Below are positions 26,218 to 35,924 of a stretch of DNA of 64,000 nt, piece by piece (the first letter of the stretch is position 1; each line of letters opens with the position of its first letter). This DNA comes from Klebsiella aerogenes KCTC 2190 (GTDB lineage Bacteria > Pseudomonadota > Gammaproteobacteria > Enterobacterales > Enterobacteriaceae). Where the stretch lies: NCBI RefSeq assembly GCF_000215745.1, contig NC_015663.1, positions 2,914,001 through 2,978,000 on the forward strand, read 5' to 3'. The notes below the pieces were generated by a model, which worked only from the letters and a program-made list of their open reading frames with translations, was not told where the DNA came from and did no database searches. Made by a program: the position numbers and the translations under genes.

Positions 26218-27825
26218 ATGATTGCATTTACCCGTTGGCCGGAAGAGTTTGCGGCCCGCTATCGTCAAAAAGGCTACTGGCAGGATCTGCCGTTAACCAA
26301 TCTGATTACTCGTCATGCGGACAATGACGCCGTGGCGATTATCGACGGCGAGCGGCAGATTAGCTACCGCCAGTTTAACCAACTGGTGGATAACCTCGCG
26401 TCCTCCCTGCAGCATCAGGGACTCAAGCGCGGAGAAACCGCGCTGGTGCAGCTTGGCAACGTCGCCGAGTTCTACATTACTTTCTTTGCGCTGCTGCGCA
26501 TCGGCGTCGCACCGGTTAACGCTTTGTTTAGCCATCAGCGCAGCGAACTCAACGCCTATGCCGCGCAGATTAAACCGGTGCTGCTGATTGCCGATCGCGA
26601 GCACGCGCTGTTTGCTGACGATAGTTTCCTTAATGGTTTTATCGCTGAGCATCCTTCGCTGCGTGTCGCGCTGCTGCGTAACGATGGCGGCGAGCGCGAC
26701 CTGGCAACGGAAATTAACCGCACGGCGGATAACTTTGTCGCCAATCCGACGCCGGCTGACGAAGTGGCTTTTTTCCAGCTCTCCGGCGGCAGCACCGGGA
26801 CGCCGAAGCTTATTCCGCGAACCCATAACGATTACGACTACAGTATCCGCCGCAGCAACGAGATCTGCGGTATTAACGCCGACACGCGCTATCTCAACGC
26901 GCTGCCGGCGGCGCACAACTATGCGATGAGCTCGCCGGGATCGCTGGGCGTCTTTCTCGCCGGCGGCCGGGTGATCCTCGCCGCTGACCCGAGCGCCACG
27001 TTGTGTTTCCCGCTGATCGAAAAACATCAGATTAACGTCGCGTCGCTGGTGCCGCCGGCGGTCAGCCTGTGGCTGCAGGCTATTCATGAATGGGGCAGCA
27101 ACGCGCAACTGCAATCGCTGCAGCTGCTGCAGGTTGGCGGAGCGCGCCTGTCCGCGACGCTCGCCGCGCGTATCCCGGCGGAAATCGGCTGCCAGCTGCA
27201 GCAGGTGTTCGGCATGGCGGAAGGGCTGGTTAACTACACCCGCCTCAACGATAGCCCGCAGCGAATTATCAACACCCAGGGTTGCCCGATGTGTCCTGAC
27301 GACGAAGTGTGGGTGGCGGATGCCGACGGTAACCCGCTGCCGCGCGGCGAAGTGGGCCGTCTGATGACCCGCGGCCCTTATACCTTCCGCGGCTATTACA
27401 ACAGTCCGCAACATAACGCTGAAGCCTTTGATGCCGATGGATTTTACTGCTCCGGCGATCTGATTTCGATCGATGAAGATGGCTATATCACCGTCCAGGG
27501 CCGGGAAAAAGATCAGATCAACCGCGGCGGCGAGAAGATCGCCGCTGAAGAGATAGAAAACCTGCTGCTGCGCCATGAGGCGGTGATCCACGCCGCGCTG
27601 GTTAGCATTGAAGACAATCTGCTGGGCGAGAAGAGCTGCGCTTATCTGGTGGTGACATCGCCGCTGCGCGCCGTCGCGGTGCGCCGTTTCCTGCGCGAGC
27701 AGGGCGTGGCGGAATTTAAATTGCCGGATCGCGTGGAGTGCGTTGCCGCGCTGCCGCTGACGCCGGTGGGCAAAGTCGATAAAAAACAATTACGTCAGTG
27801 GCTGGCCGAAGGCAAGCTGGGCTGA
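26218..27825 (+). CDS. entE: 2,3-dihydroxybenzoate-AMP ligase EntE
   Basis: 535 residues (E. coli 536). Adenylates 2,3-dihydroxybenzoate and loads it on the aryl carrier domain of EntB. ANL-family motifs are [21 protein letters not shown] (phosphate loop), the aryl-binding stretch [54 protein letters not shown] (hinge), and the catalytic lysine region [17 protein letters not shown]. It starts nine bases after entC and is followed 13 bases later by entB. Confidence 0.97.
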   Translation: MIAFTRWPEEFAARYRQKGYWQDLPLTNLITRHADNDAVAIIDGERQISYRQFNQLVDNLASSLQHQGLKRGETALVQLGNVAEFYITFFALLRIGVAPVNALFSHQRSELNAYAAQIKPVLLIADREHALFADDSFLNGFIAEHPSLRVALLRNDGGERDLATEINRTADNFVANPTPADEVAFFQLSGGSTGTPKLIPRTHNDYDYSIRRSNEICGINADTRYLNALPAAHNYAMSSPGSLGVFLAGGRVILAADPSATLCFPLIEKHQINVASLVPPAVSLWLQAIHEWGSNAQLQSLQLLQVGGARLSATLAARIPAEIGCQLQQVFGMAEGLVNYTRLNDSPQRIINTQGCPMCPDDEVWVADADGNPLPRGEVGRLMTRGPYTFRGYYNSPQHNAEAFDADGFYCSGDLISIDEDGYITVQGREKDQINRGGEKIAAEEIENLLLRHEAVIHAALVSIEDNLLGEKSCAYLVVTSPLRAVAVRRFLREQGVAEFKLPDRVECVAALPLTPVGKVDKKQLRQWLAEGKLG

Positions 27826-27838
27826 AGGAGAACAGAAA

Positions 27839-28690
27839 ATGGCAATCCCTAAATTACAGGCTTACGCGCTGCCGGAAGCCAGCGATATTCCGGCCAACAA
27901 AGTTAACTGGGCCTTTGAGCCGTCGCGCGCCGCGCTGCTGATCCACGATATGCAGGAGTATTTCCTCAACTTCTGGGGCGAAAACAGCGCGATGATGGAA
28001 AAAGTGGTGGCCAATATCGCCGCCCTGCGCGACTTCTGCAAACAAAACGGCATTCCGGTGTACTACACCGCCCAGCCGAAAGAGCAGAGCGATGAAGACC
28101 GCGCCCTGCTGAATGATATGTGGGGACCGGGGTTGACCCGATCGCCGGAGCAGCAGCAGGTGATTGCCGCGCTGGCGCCGGATGAACAGGATACGGTGCT
28201 GGTGAAATGGCGCTACAGCGCGTTTCATCGCTCACCGCTTGAAGAGATGCTGAAAGAGACCGGCCGCGACCAGCTGATCATCACCGGCGTTTACGCCCAT
28301 ATCGGCTGCATGACCACCGCCACCGACGCTTTTATGCGCGATATCAAACCGTTCTTTGTCGCCGACGCGCTGGCAGATTTCAGCCGCGAAGAGCATTTGA
28401 TGGCGCTTAAATACGTCGCCGGCCGTTCTGGACGCGTGGTGATGACCGAAGAATTGTTGCCGCTGCCGGCCTCCAAAGCGGCGCTGCGCGCGCTAATTCT
28501 GCCGCTGCTCGACGAATCCGACGAACCGCTGGATGATGAAAACCTGATCGACTACGGTCTGGATTCGGTGCGTATGATGGCGCTGGCCGCCCGTTGGCGC
28601 AAAGTACACGGCGATATCGACTTCGTGATGCTGGCGAAAAACCCGACCATCGACGCCTGGTGGGCGCTGCTCTCCCGCGAGGTGAAATAA
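27839..28690 (+). CDS. entB: Isochorismatase / aryl carrier protein EntB
   Basis: Bifunctional 283-residue protein (E. coli 285). The N-terminal isochorismatase domain (ALLIHDMQEYFLNFW, the KWRYSAFHRSPLEEML lysine region, ITGVYAHIGCMTTATDAFMRDI) makes 2,3-dihydro-2,3-dihydroxybenzoate. The C-terminal aryl carrier domain (from about residue 210) has the phosphopantetheine serine in IDYGLDSVRMMAL. It carries DHB from EntE to EntF. Its TAA stop overlaps the entA ATG by one base (TAATG). Confidence 0.97.
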   Translation: MAIPKLQAYALPEASDIPANKVNWAFEPSRAALLIHDMQEYFLNFWGENSAMMEKVVANIAALRDFCKQNGIPVYYTAQPKEQSDEDRALLNDMWGPGLTRSPEQQQVIAALAPDEQDTVLVKWRYSAFHRSPLEEMLKETGRDQLIITGVYAHIGCMTTATDAFMRDIKPFFVADALADFSREEHLMALKYVAGRSGRVVMTEELLPLPASKAALRALILPLLDESDEPLDDENLIDYGLDSVRMMALAARWRKVHGDIDFVMLAKNPTIDAWWALLSREVK

Positions 28691-29445
28691 TGGCGGCGCT
28701 GGATTTTCACGGCCAGACCGTGTGGGTGACTGGCGCAGGTAAAGGCATTGGCTATGCCACCGCGTTGGCTTTCGTCGAGGCCGGGGCCAACGTCACCGGT
28801 TTCGACCTTGCCTTTGACGGCGAAGGTTATCCGTTTGCCACCGAAATGCTGGACGTCGCCGATGCCGACCAGGTACGCGACGTTTGCGCGCGTCTGCTCA
28901 ACGATATCGAACGACTGGACGTGCTGGTGAATGCCGCCGGGATCCTGCGCATGGGGGCGACCGATCAATTGAGCGCGGAGGACTGGCAGCAGACTTTCGC
29001 GGTGAACGTCGGCGGCGCGTTTAATCTGTTTCAGCAGACGATGGCGCAGTTCCGCCGTCAGCGGGGCGGGGCGATCGTCACCGTCGCCTCCGATGCCGCG
29101 CATACGCCGCGTATCGGCATGAGCGCCTATGGCGCCTCGAAAGCGGCGCTGAAAAGCCTGGCGTTGACCGTCGGGCTTGAGCTGGCAGGCAGCGGCGTGC
29201 GCTGCAACCTGGTATCGCCGGGCTCCACCGACACCGATATGCAACGTACCCTGTGGGTCAATGAAGATGCTGAACAGCAGCGGATCCGCGGATTTGGCGA
29301 GCAGTTTAAGCTTGGCATCCCGCTGGGCAAAATCGCCCGACCGCAGGAGATCGCCAATACCATTTTGTTCCTCGCCTCTTCTCACGCCAGCCATATTACG
29401 CTGCAGGATATTGTGGTCGATGGCGGCTCGACGCTGGGGGCGTAG
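28690..29445 (+). CDS. entA: 2,3-dihydro-2,3-dihydroxybenzoate dehydrogenase EntA
   Basis: 251 residues from the ATG at 28690 that overlaps the entB stop; the frame is open 32 codons further but inside entB. NAD-dependent short-chain dehydrogenase making 2,3-dihydroxybenzoate: Rossmann motif TGAGKGIGYATALAFVEAG, NAAGI, catalytic SDAAHTPRIGMSAYGASKAALKSL with Tyr-x3-Lys. The C-terminal ITLQDIVVDGGSTLGA matches E. coli EntA. entH starts on the next base after its stop. Confidence 0.97.
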   Translation: MAALDFHGQTVWVTGAGKGIGYATALAFVEAGANVTGFDLAFDGEGYPFATEMLDVADADQVRDVCARLLNDIERLDVLVNAAGILRMGATDQLSAEDWQQTFAVNVGGAFNLFQQTMAQFRRQRGGAIVTVASDAAHTPRIGMSAYGASKAALKSLALTVGLELAGSGVRCNLVSPGSTDTDMQRTLWVNEDAEQQRIRGFGEQFKLGIPLGKIARPQEIANTILFLASSHASHITLQDIVVDGGSTLGA

Positions 29446-29859
29446 ATGGCCTGGAAACGAGAGCTCACGCTTGCGGCGCTGAACGCCAGTAGCGAAAACA
29501 CCATGGTGGCGCATCTGGGTATTGTCTACACCCGGCTGGAGGAGGCGCTGCTGGAGGCGGAGATGCCGGTGGATGCGCGCACGCATCAGCCGTTTGGTCT
29601 GCTGCACGGCGGCGCTTCCGCGGCGCTGGCGGAGACGCTGGGCTCGATGGCCGGTTGGCTGATGACCGAAGAAGGGCAATGTGTGGTGGGCACCGAGCTT
29701 AACGCTACCCACCATCGTCCGGTCTCCAGCGGTAAAGTGCGCGGCGAATGCCGACCGCTGCATCTTGGCCGCCAGAGTCAGAGCTGGGAAATTGTGGTGT
29801 ATGACGAAAAAGGGCGGCGCTGCTGCACCTGTCGTCTGGGAACCGCGGTGCTTGGCTAA
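29446..29859 (+). CDS. entH: Proofreading thioesterase EntH (YbdB)
   Basis: 137 residues, the E. coli length. Hot-dog-fold thioesterase that removes wrongly loaded aryl groups from the EntB carrier domain. The catalytic region [24 protein letters not shown] contains the Glu/Asp-type active-site helix of the family. It begins directly after the entA TAG and ends the entCEBAH operon. REP-like repeats follow. Confidence 0.95.
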   Translation: MAWKRELTLAALNASSENTMVAHLGIVYTRLEEALLEAEMPVDARTHQPFGLLHGGASAALAETLGSMAGWLMTEEGQCVVGTELNATHHRPVSSGKVRGECRPLHLGRQSQSWEIVVYDEKGRRCCTCRLGTAVLG

Positions 29860-29873
29860 GACGCTGCTATTTC

Positions 29874-29942
29874 CCCGGCTTGCGCTGCGCTGAGCCGGGC
29901 TACGGATCTGTAGGTCGGGTAAGGCGTTAGCCGCCACCCGAC
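29874..29942. repeat. REP/BIME-like repeats after entH
   Basis: The 30-base element at 29874-29903 is an exact reverse copy of 17265-17294 and can fold (CCCGGCT/AGCCGGG). A second REP-like hairpin (GTCGGGT at 29914-29920, ACCCGAC at 29936-29942) follows and runs into seven A residues. They probably stabilise or end the ent mRNA. The remainder of the gap to cstA is its promoter/leader, with a weak half CRP site (TGTGA at 30010-30014). Confidence 0.75.
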
Positions 29943-30127
29943 AAAAAAACGGCACCGTTCACGGTAATCCTTTCATTTATTTTCCTGCCTTAAGTGATCT
30001 CGCTAGCAATGTGAGACAAATCTCCGCCGCGGCATGGCATCTGCGCTGTTTCGAAGTTGTTAAACTCTGCGTTGTGTTCTAGAAACAAACTGTAACATCC
30101 TGATTACCCTACCGGTGGACCACAACA

Positions 30128-32233
30128 ATGAATAATTCAGGGAAATACCTTATCTGGACACTGCTCTCCGTGATCGGAGCCTTTGCCCTCGGCTATATCG
30201 CCTTAAACCGGGGTGAGCAGATAAATGCGCTGTGGATTGTCGTCGCGGCGGTCTGCGTTTATCTGATCGCGTATCGTTTCTACGGCCTGTATATCGCCAA
30301 AACCGTCCTCGGCGTTGACCCAACGCGGATGACGCCGGCGGTACGACATAACGACGGCCTCGATTATGTTCCGACTGACAAAAAAGTGCTGTTCGGTCAC
30401 CATTTTGCGGCGATTGCCGGCGCAGGGCCGCTGGTTGGCCCGGTGCTTGCCGCGCAGATGGGCTACCTGCCGGGGATGATCTGGATCCTCGCCGGCGTGG
30501 TGCTGGCCGGCGCCGTGCAGGACTTTATGGTGCTGTTTGTTTCGACCCGTCGCGATGGCCGTTCGCTTGGCGAACTGGTTAAAGAGGAGATGGGGCCAAC
30601 CGCTGGCGTACTGGCGCTGGTGGCCTGTTTTATGATCATGGTGATCATCCTCGCGGTACTGGCGATGATCGTGGTGAAAGCATTGACCCACAGTCCGTGG
30701 GGGACATACACCGTCGCCTTTACCATCCCGCTGGCGATTTTTATGGGCATCTATATTCGCTATCTGCGCCCGGGGCGCATCGGCGAGGTGTCGGTGATAG
30801 GCCTGGTGATGCTGGTGTTCGCGATCATTTCCGGCGGCTGGGTGGCGGAAAGCCCGACCTGGGCGCCGTGGTTTGATTACACCGGCGTACAGCTGACCTG
30901 GATTCTGGTGGGTTACGGCTTTGTGGCTGCGGTACTGCCAGTCTGGCTGCTGCTGGCGCCGCGCGACTATCTCTCCACGTTCCTGAAAATCGGCACCATC
31001 GTTGGGCTGGCGATTGGCATCCTGATTATGCGCCCGACGTTGACCATGCCGGCGCTGACGAAGTTCGTTGACGGCACCGGCCCGGTATGGACCGGCAACC
31101 TGTTCCCGTTCCTGTTTATCACCATCGCCTGCGGCGCGGTTTCCGGCTTCCACGCGCTGATCTCCTCCGGCACCACGCCGAAAATGTTGGCCAACGAAGG
31201 GCAAGCCTGCTTTATCGGCTACGGCGGCATGTTGATGGAATCCTTCGTCGCCATTATGGCGCTGGTGGCGGCTTGTATTATCGATCCGGGCGTCTACTTC
31301 GCGATGAACAGCCCGATGGCGGTGCTGGCGCCGGCGGGAACCACCGATGTTGTGGCCTCGGCGGCGCAGGTGGTGAGCGGCTGGGGCTTTAGCATAACCC
31401 CGGATACGCTGCGCCAGATTGCCAGCGAGGTCGGCGAACAGTCGATTATTTCACGCGCCGGCGGCGCGCCGACGCTGGCGGTGGGGATGGCTTACATTCT
31501 GCACGGCTCGCTGGGCGGGCTGATGGATGTCTCTTTCTGGTACCACTTCGCCATTCTGTTTGAGGCGCTGTTTATCCTGACGGCGGTTGATGCCGGCACC
31601 CGCGCGGCGCGATTCATGCTGCAGGATCTGCTGGGCGTGGTGAGTCCGGGGTTGAAAAAAACCAGCTCGCTGCCAGCTAACCTGCTGGCGACCGCGCTGT
31701 GCGTCCTGGCGTGGGGCTACTTCCTGCATCAGGGGGTGGTCGATCCGTTGGGCGGCATCAATACCCTGTGGCCGCTGTTCGGTATCGCCAACCAGATGCT
31801 GGCGGGGATGGCGCTGATGCTGTGCGCGGTGGTACTGTTCAAGATGAAACGCCAGCGCTATGCGTGGGTGGCGCTGCTGCCGACAAGCTGGCTGCTGATT
31901 TGTACGTTGACCGCTGGCTGGCAGAAGTCGTTTAGCCCGGATACCAAAGTCGGTTTCCTGGCCATCGCCAATAAATTCCAGGCGATGATCGACAGCGGCG
32001 CCATTCCGCCGCAGTATACGGAATCGCAGCTGGCGCAGCTGGTGTTTAATAACCGTCTTGATGCCGGGCTGACTATCTTCTTTATGATTGTGGTGGTGGT
32101 TCTGGCGCTGTTCTCGATTAAAACCGCGCTGGCGGCGCTGAAAGAGGATAAACCGACGGCGAAAGAGACGCCGTATGAAGCGATGCCCGCGGATGCGCAG
32201 GGCTTAACGGCGCAGGCAAAACGCGCGCATTAA
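30128..32233 (+). CDS. cstA: CstA carbon-starvation transporter (pyruvate/peptide)
   Basis: 701 residues, the same as E. coli CstA. A large inner-membrane protein with about 16-18 membrane segments and family stretches [36 protein letters not shown] and [19 protein letters not shown]. In E. coli it is induced on carbon starvation, works with YbdD as a low-affinity pyruvate transporter, and has been linked to peptide use. The leader contains GGA motifs (GGTGGACC just before the start) where CsrA represses cstA in E. coli; the same could apply here. ybdD follows after 79 bases. Confidence 0.96.
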   Translation: MNNSGKYLIWTLLSVIGAFALGYIALNRGEQINALWIVVAAVCVYLIAYRFYGLYIAKTVLGVDPTRMTPAVRHNDGLDYVPTDKKVLFGHHFAAIAGAGPLVGPVLAAQMGYLPGMIWILAGVVLAGAVQDFMVLFVSTRRDGRSLGELVKEEMGPTAGVLALVACFMIMVIILAVLAMIVVKALTHSPWGTYTVAFTIPLAIFMGIYIRYLRPGRIGEVSVIGLVMLVFAIISGGWVAESPTWAPWFDYTGVQLTWILVGYGFVAAVLPVWLLLAPRDYLSTFLKIGTIVGLAIGILIMRPTLTMPALTKFVDGTGPVWTGNLFPFLFITIACGAVSGFHALISSGTTPKMLANEGQACFIGYGGMLMESFVAIMALVAACIIDPGVYFAMNSPMAVLAPAGTTDVVASAAQVVSGWGFSITPDTLRQIASEVGEQSIISRAGGAPTLAVGMAYILHGSLGGLMDVSFWYHFAILFEALFILTAVDAGTRAARFMLQDLLGVVSPGLKKTSSLPANLLATALCVLAWGYFLHQGVVDPLGGINTLWPLFGIANQMLAGMALMLCAVVLFKMKRQRYAWVALLPTSWLLICTLTAGWQKSFSPDTKVGFLAIANKFQAMIDSGAIPPQYTESQLAQLVFNNRLDAGLTIFFMIVVVVLALFSIKTALAALKEDKPTAKETPYEAMPADAQGLTAQAKRAH

Positions 32234-32261
32234 CCTGATTGGCCTACCTTTCTTCTCCTCT

Positions 32262-32281
32262 CTCTCCCTGTGGGAGAGGGA
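32262..32281 (+). repeat. Hairpin between cstA and ybdD
   Basis: CTCTCCC-tgt-GGGAGAG stem inside a pyrimidine/purine-rich element of the kind scattered in enterobacterial genomes. It could reduce read-through from cstA into ybdD; there is no T-tract, so it is not a classical terminator. Confidence 0.5.
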
Positions 32282-32312
32282 TGGGGTGAGGGAAATAAGC
32301 GAGAAACTCATT

Positions 32313-32510
32313 ATGTTCGACACCCTTTCAAAAGCAGGAAAATATTTAGGCCAGGCGGCGAAGATGATGATCGGCGTGCCGGATTACGATAACTACGTCG
32401 AACACATGCGGATCACGCATCCGGACCAGACGCCGATGACCTATGAAGAGTTCTTTCGCGAACGCCAGGACGCGCGCTATGGCGGTAAGGGCGGGGCGAA
32501 GTGCTGCTAG
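32313..32510 (+). CDS. ybdD: YbdD/YjiX small protein, CstA partner
   Basis: 65 residues from the ATG at 32313, matching E. coli YbdD nearly throughout ([43 protein letters not shown]) and ending with Cys-Cys. The open frame begins nine codons earlier within the hairpin region, which I did not use. The family (DUF466) is a required small partner of CstA/BtsT pyruvate transporters. It ends four bases into the convergent antitoxin stop region. Confidence 0.92.
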   Translation: MFDTLSKAGKYLGQAAKMMIGVPDYDNYVEHMRITHPDQTPMTYEEFFRERQDARYGGKGGAKCC

Positions 32511-32911
32511 CCTTCTTTCGGTAAGTAGAGGCTGATTTGCTCCTGGGTACAGCCGTAAATCGCCGCCAGTTTTTCGCGGGTCCGCTTCTGCGGACGGGAG
32601 TCCAGCGCTTCCAGCTGTGACACCGCGGACTGGCTGATGCCGAGTTTAGCCGCGACCTCCCGCTGTGAGAGTCCGCGCAGGATACGCCACGCGGCCTGCA
32701 GGCTGACGTTTTCTTTATGCATCACGTCGCAGACATCCCCTGGCAGCATTACGTTATCATAGATATCTGATTCATAAGAAATATCTTCCCAATTGTTTTC
32801 ATCCTCGTCGTCGTACTCCAGCAGAGCCAGGCGCATACGAAAGTAATCACTGTAAGGAATGACGACATACTGGTCTTTTCCTTCTTCATCCTTGATGTAC
32901 TGAATAGTCAT
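32507..32911 (-). CDS. HTH-domain antitoxin of a type II toxin-antitoxin pair
   Basis: 134 residues from the ATG at 32911 (AGGAA upstream; an ATG at 32929 has no ribosome site). The N-terminal half is acidic ([18 protein letters not shown]) and could bind the toxin. The C-terminal half is a Cro/C1-type helix-turn-helix ([24 protein letters not shown]). Its start lies inside the 3' end of the toxin gene (26-base overlap), giving the toxin-first order of HigBA-like modules. It probably represses its own operon. It lies convergent to ybdD with a four-base overlap. Confidence 0.8.
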   Translation of the reverse strand: MTIQYIKDEEGKDQYVVIPYSDYFRMRLALLEYDDEDENNWEDISYESDIYDNVMLPGDVCDVMHKENVSLQAAWRILRGLSQREVAAKLGISQSAVSQLEALDSRPQKRTREKLAAIYGCTQEQISLYLPKEG

Positions 32912-33188
32912 ATTCGGTATGTTCCTCATGAAGGTAGGTGGTGGTGGTTCGGCGTTTAACCGCCACTACGTAGCAGGTATCGTCCGGCGGATCCCCAAAG
33001 GTGTAGATGACTCTGTAATCACCTAATCGCAGCCTGTAGTGGTTTTCGGGAAAGGACAATTTTTTGATATCCGAGATAGGTGAAGCTTTATCATTCATCT
33101 TCTCCAGCCTGGATTTAATGCGGTTCTTATACCGATTATCGATTTTAGAAAATTGCTTATTTGCCGTTTTTGACCAGACAATCTTCAT
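32886..33188 (-). CDS. RelE/ParE-superfamily toxin
   Basis: 100 residues from the ATG at 33188 with GGAGGT in front; the nine earlier codons lack a ribosome site. The protein is basic and small, with the RelE-fold pattern SKTANKQFSKIDNRYKNRIKSRLEKM and HYRLRLGDYRVIYTFGDPPDDTCYVVAVKRRTT. Family members are ribosome-dependent mRNA endonucleases, or gyrase poisons in the ParE branch; which applies cannot be told. The C-terminal tail ([14 protein letters not shown]) is acidic and unusual. Confidence 0.8.
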   Translation of the reverse strand: MKIVWSKTANKQFSKIDNRYKNRIKSRLEKMNDKASPISDIKKLSFPENHYRLRLGDYRVIYTFGDPPDDTCYVVAVKRRTTTTYLHEEHTEYDYSVHQG

Positions 33189-33332
33189 CCGTACCTCCAC
33201 TGTACGCCCACACAAAAGATAAGGAAATAATAAGACTATTAGATAAATTCCGAATTTCTTATGGAGTACAGTAGAGCGGAGAAAAAACGCAGGTAAGAGG
33301 CAAAGCGTAACCCGTCGAGGCGGCGCGGGAAG

Positions 33333-33354
33333 GCCTCTGCCGGGCGACAGAGGC
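33333..33354 (-). terminator. Hairpin after SDR gene
   Basis: GCCTCTG/CAGAGGC stem with an eight-base loop located 18 bases past the SDR stop. There is no clear T-tract on either strand, so it is a weak terminator candidate. Confidence 0.4.
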
Positions 33355-33371
33355 TTGCAGAAAATATGCGA

Positions 33372-34115
33372 TCAGGCGTTCAGGCCGCCATCCACGTCGA
33401 GCCCCGTACCGGAGATCTGCCCGGCGGCCGGGCTGGCCAGGAAGGTGACCGCCGCGGCGATGTCTTGCGGCTGGCCGTAGTGACCGACCGCAATCATCTG
33501 GCGCTGGGCTTCCGCCTGTTCCCCATCCTCCGGGTTCATATCGCTGTTGGTCGGCCCTGGATGGACAAGGTTAACGGTGATCCCGCGAGGGCCTAAATCA
33601 CGCGCCAGCCCACGGGTCAGGGAGTTGAGGGCGGACTTGGTCATGGCGTAAACCGCGATGCCCGGCATGGCTACGCGGTTGGCCAGACAGCTGCCGATGT
33701 TGATGATCCGTCCGCCATCGGACATATGCACCAGCGCTTCCTGGATAGCGATGACCACCCCACGAATATTGACGTTGATAAGGTCGTCAATGTCCGCCAG
33801 CGTCATGGATTCCAGTGGACCGCCGCGGGCGATGCCAGCGTTGTTGACCAGAATGTCCAGCCCGCCGAGGGCCCGGGCCGCATGGGTGACGGCATCCTGA
33901 ATGGCCTGCGCGCTGGCGCTGTCGGCCTGCACCGCTTCGCCGTACCGACCCAGCGCCTTAATTTCATCGGCGACCGCCTGGGCTTTATCGGCCGATTTTT
34001 CATACGTAATAACCACATCGGCGCCGGCGCGCGCCAGCGACAGCGCAATAGCGCGACCCAACCCACGGCTGGCGCCGGTAACCAGCGCCTTCTTACCTGT
34101 TAAATCGATCTGCAT
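33372..34115 (-). CDS. SDR-family oxidoreductase (BdcA-like)
   Basis: 247 residues with the classical short-chain dehydrogenase motifs: TGASRGLGRAIALSLA (NAD(P) binding), NNAGIA, IGSCLANRVAMPGIAVYAMTKSALNSL with Tyr-x3-Lys, and a C-terminal GLDVDGGLNA. ARDLGPRGITVNLVHPGPTNSDMNPEDG resembles the E. coli protein BdcA, though identity is moderate. The substrate is unknown. It lies divergent from the methylthioribose-type ABC operon and is not obviously part of salvage. Confidence 0.82.
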   Translation of the reverse strand: MQIDLTGKKALVTGASRGLGRAIALSLARAGADVVITYEKSADKAQAVADEIKALGRYGEAVQADSASAQAIQDAVTHAARALGGLDILVNNAGIARGGPLESMTLADIDDLINVNIRGVVIAIQEALVHMSDGGRIINIGSCLANRVAMPGIAVYAMTKSALNSLTRGLARDLGPRGITVNLVHPGPTNSDMNPEDGEQAEAQRQMIAVGHYGQPQDIAAAVTFLASPAAGQISGTGLDVDGGLNA

Positions 34116-34172
34116 GATGACCTCGTTACGAGAGTGGTGAGAATCATCATTAGGTATAGATGGTCTGGGTGA

Positions 34173-34286
34173 TTAACGGCTGAAGTATTCCACCTTCTCA
34201 AACGTCGCGCGCAAAGCGTCAGGGGTTAACGTCGCCGGTAGGCTAAAGCGCTGCCAGGGCGGGAAGCGCTCCTTATGGGTGTTGGG
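34173..34286 (-). pseudogene. Possible 3' remnant of a lost gene
   Basis: Reading leftward, 37 sense codons (…ERFPPWQRFSLPATLTPDAL… ending …EYFSR) run to a TAA at 34173-34175 after an in-frame TAG at 34287-34289. The composition looks protein-like (amphipathic C-terminal helix), yet no start codon or ribosome site is present. I read it as the surviving end of a decayed gene between the SDR gene and the ABC operon. It could also be chance. Confidence 0.35.
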
Positions 34287-34297
34287 CTAACCTGATG

Positions 34298-34321
34298 TTA
34301 TGTCTGGACATCCAGATGGCT
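34298..34321 (+). promoter_or_regulatory. MetJ-box-like array before the ABC operon
   Basis: Three tandem octamers TTATGTCT, GGACATCC and AGATGGCT match the MetJ box AGACGTCT at 5, 5 and 6 of 8 positions. They lie about 100 bases before the ATPase start. The array is weaker than the two mtn operators but sits in the right place for methionine-repressed expression. The rest of the 306-base gap (34116-34421) shows only the possible gene remnant. Confidence 0.5.
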
Positions 34322-34421
34322 AATATTATTTGGTTTTAGCTTATGCTTTTTACGCAGTTGTCAGGCATCGGCGGCTGTGAAAAATTCGTTAAATCAGAAT
34401 ATTAATTGCCTGGGGAGGGTG

Positions 34422-35924
34422 ATGAGCGTGAATCGCCTTGAGATGCATAACATTAGCCTGGCCTTTTCCGGCTTTCAGGCGCTGAGCAAGGTGGCGTTTA
34501 CCCTTAAGGGCGGAACGGTGCATGCGCTGACCGGCGCCAACGGCGCAGGCAAATCGACGCTGATGGCGGTGTTGTGCGGGACGCATGCCGATTACGAAGG
34601 TGAAGTGGTGATCAATAACCAGCCGGTTAGCATTCGTTCGCCGCGCGATGCAAAGCAACTGGGGATTCATCTGGTGCAGCAGGAGGTGGATGTTGCGCTG
34701 GTTCCGGGGCTGAGCATTGCGGAAAACATCATGCTGGACAGGCTGGCTGAACCGGGTGCGGTTTTTCGCTGGTCGCGGGTGCGTCAGCAGGCGCGCGAAG
34801 CGCTGGCGCAGCTTGATATTGCGCTGGACGTTCGACGTTCAATCGATAGCTGTACCCTTGCCGAAAAGCAGCAAATTCTGCTGGCTCGCGCACTGTCGCA
34901 CCACTGCCGTTTTTTGATTCTTGATGAACCCACCGCGCCCTTGGATCAGCACGAAAGCGAACGCTTATTTGCGGTGGTTCGTCGTCTGCAGCAGCAGGGG
35001 ATCGGCGTGGTCTTTATTTCGCATCGTATTCATGAACTGAAAGCGATTTGCGACACCCTGACGGTGCTGCGCGATGGCCGTTTAATCGAAAGCGGGCCGA
35101 TGGCCGAACTCAGCGGCGAACAGATCGTCGAAAAAATGCTCGGCCACGAGTTGAGCGATATTTTCCCGCCTGCGCGTCCGCCGCATGGCGAAGAGGTGCT
35201 GTTAAAGGTTGACGGTTTGCATGACGAAGCGCTGTTGCAGGATATCTCGCTACGCCTGCATAAGGGGGAAATTCTCGGTATCGCCGGCTTGGCGGGCGCG
35301 GGGAAAACTGAACTCTGCAAAGCCTTATTCGGCGCCAGCAAAAGCCGACTGCGCTACGGCGAACTTAACGGCCAGCCGTGGCGGCCGCGCGATCCGGCCG
35401 ATTCCGTCCTCCAGGGGCTGGCGCTGGTGCCGGAAGAGCGGCGCAAAGAGGGGATATTCATCGATGAGGCGATCGCCATGAATCTGGCGGTCAGCGCCGA
35501 TAACAGCTTTTCGCGCTGGAACCTGTTCGGCCATCGGCAGGCGTGGCGGTGGGCGCAGGAGGTTATTGCCCGTATCGGCGTGCGCGCCACCGGGCCGGGG
35601 CAGACGCTACGTCGGCTTTCCGGCGGTAATCAGCAAAAAGTAGCCATCGGTAAATGGCTGCGCGGCAGCGCAAACGTGCTGATTTTCGACGAGCCGACGA
35701 AAGGGGTGGACGTGAAAGCGAAAACCGATCTGTTTCAGTTAATTGATGGCCTGGCGCGGGAGGGGCGGGGCGTGATTTACGCCTCCGGCGAATTTTCCGA
35801 GCTGGTGGGCCTGTGCGATCGCATCTGCGTGTTATGGGATGGGCGCATTGTGGCGGAAATTCCCGGCACCGAAGCGCGGGAAGAGACGATTCTTTATTAC
35901 TCCACCGGAGGAGCGGCAGCGTGA
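34422..35924 (+). CDS. ABC transporter ATPase, two-domain, probable methylthioribose import
   Basis: 500 residues from the ATG at 34422 with GGGGAGGG in front (a GTG 15 codons earlier lacks one). The RbsA-like tandem ATPase has Walker A GANGAGKST, Walker B FLILDEPTAPLD, a second degenerate P-loop GLAGAGKTEL, signature RLSGGNQQK and Walker B VLIFDEPTKG. It heads an ATPase-permease-binding-protein unit ending eight bases from mtnK, tail to tail. That context plus a MetJ-like array suggests uptake of 5-methylthioribose; substrate not proven. Confidence 0.88.
   Translation: MSVNRLEMHNISLAFSGFQALSKVAFTLKGGTVHALTGANGAGKSTLMAVLCGTHADYEGEVVINNQPVSIRSPRDAKQLGIHLVQQEVDVALVPGLSIAENIMLDRLAEPGAVFRWSRVRQQAREALAQLDIALDVRRSIDSCTLAEKQQILLARALSHHCRFLILDEPTAPLDQHESERLFAVVRRLQQQGIGVVFISHRIHELKAICDTLTVLRDGRLIESGPMAELSGEQIVEKMLGHELSDIFPPARPPHGEEVLLKVDGLHDEALLQDISLRLHKGEILGIAGLAGAGKTELCKALFGASKSRLRYGELNGQPWRPRDPADSVLQGLALVPEERRKEGIFIDEAIAMNLAVSADNSFSRWNLFGHRQAWRWAQEVIARIGVRATGPGQTLRRLSGGNQQKVAIGKWLRGSANVLIFDEPTKGVDVKAKTDLFQLIDGLAREGRGVIYASGEFSELVGLCDRICVLWDGRIVAEIPGTEAREETILYYSTGGAAA

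Noticed and set aside
26293..27789. 498-codon open frame antisense to entE
   Set aside because: entE is unmistakable on the other strand; the antisense product is rich in His/Gln/Arg, as expected from reading a GC-rich gene backwards, and has no recognisable domain.
28552..29955. 467-codon open frame antisense to entB-entA-entH
   Set aside because: It covers three well-supported genes on the opposite strand; composition is typical of an antisense shadow.
30203..31204. 333-codon antisense frame in cstA
   Set aside because: cstA is full-length and conserved; the antisense frame has no family features.
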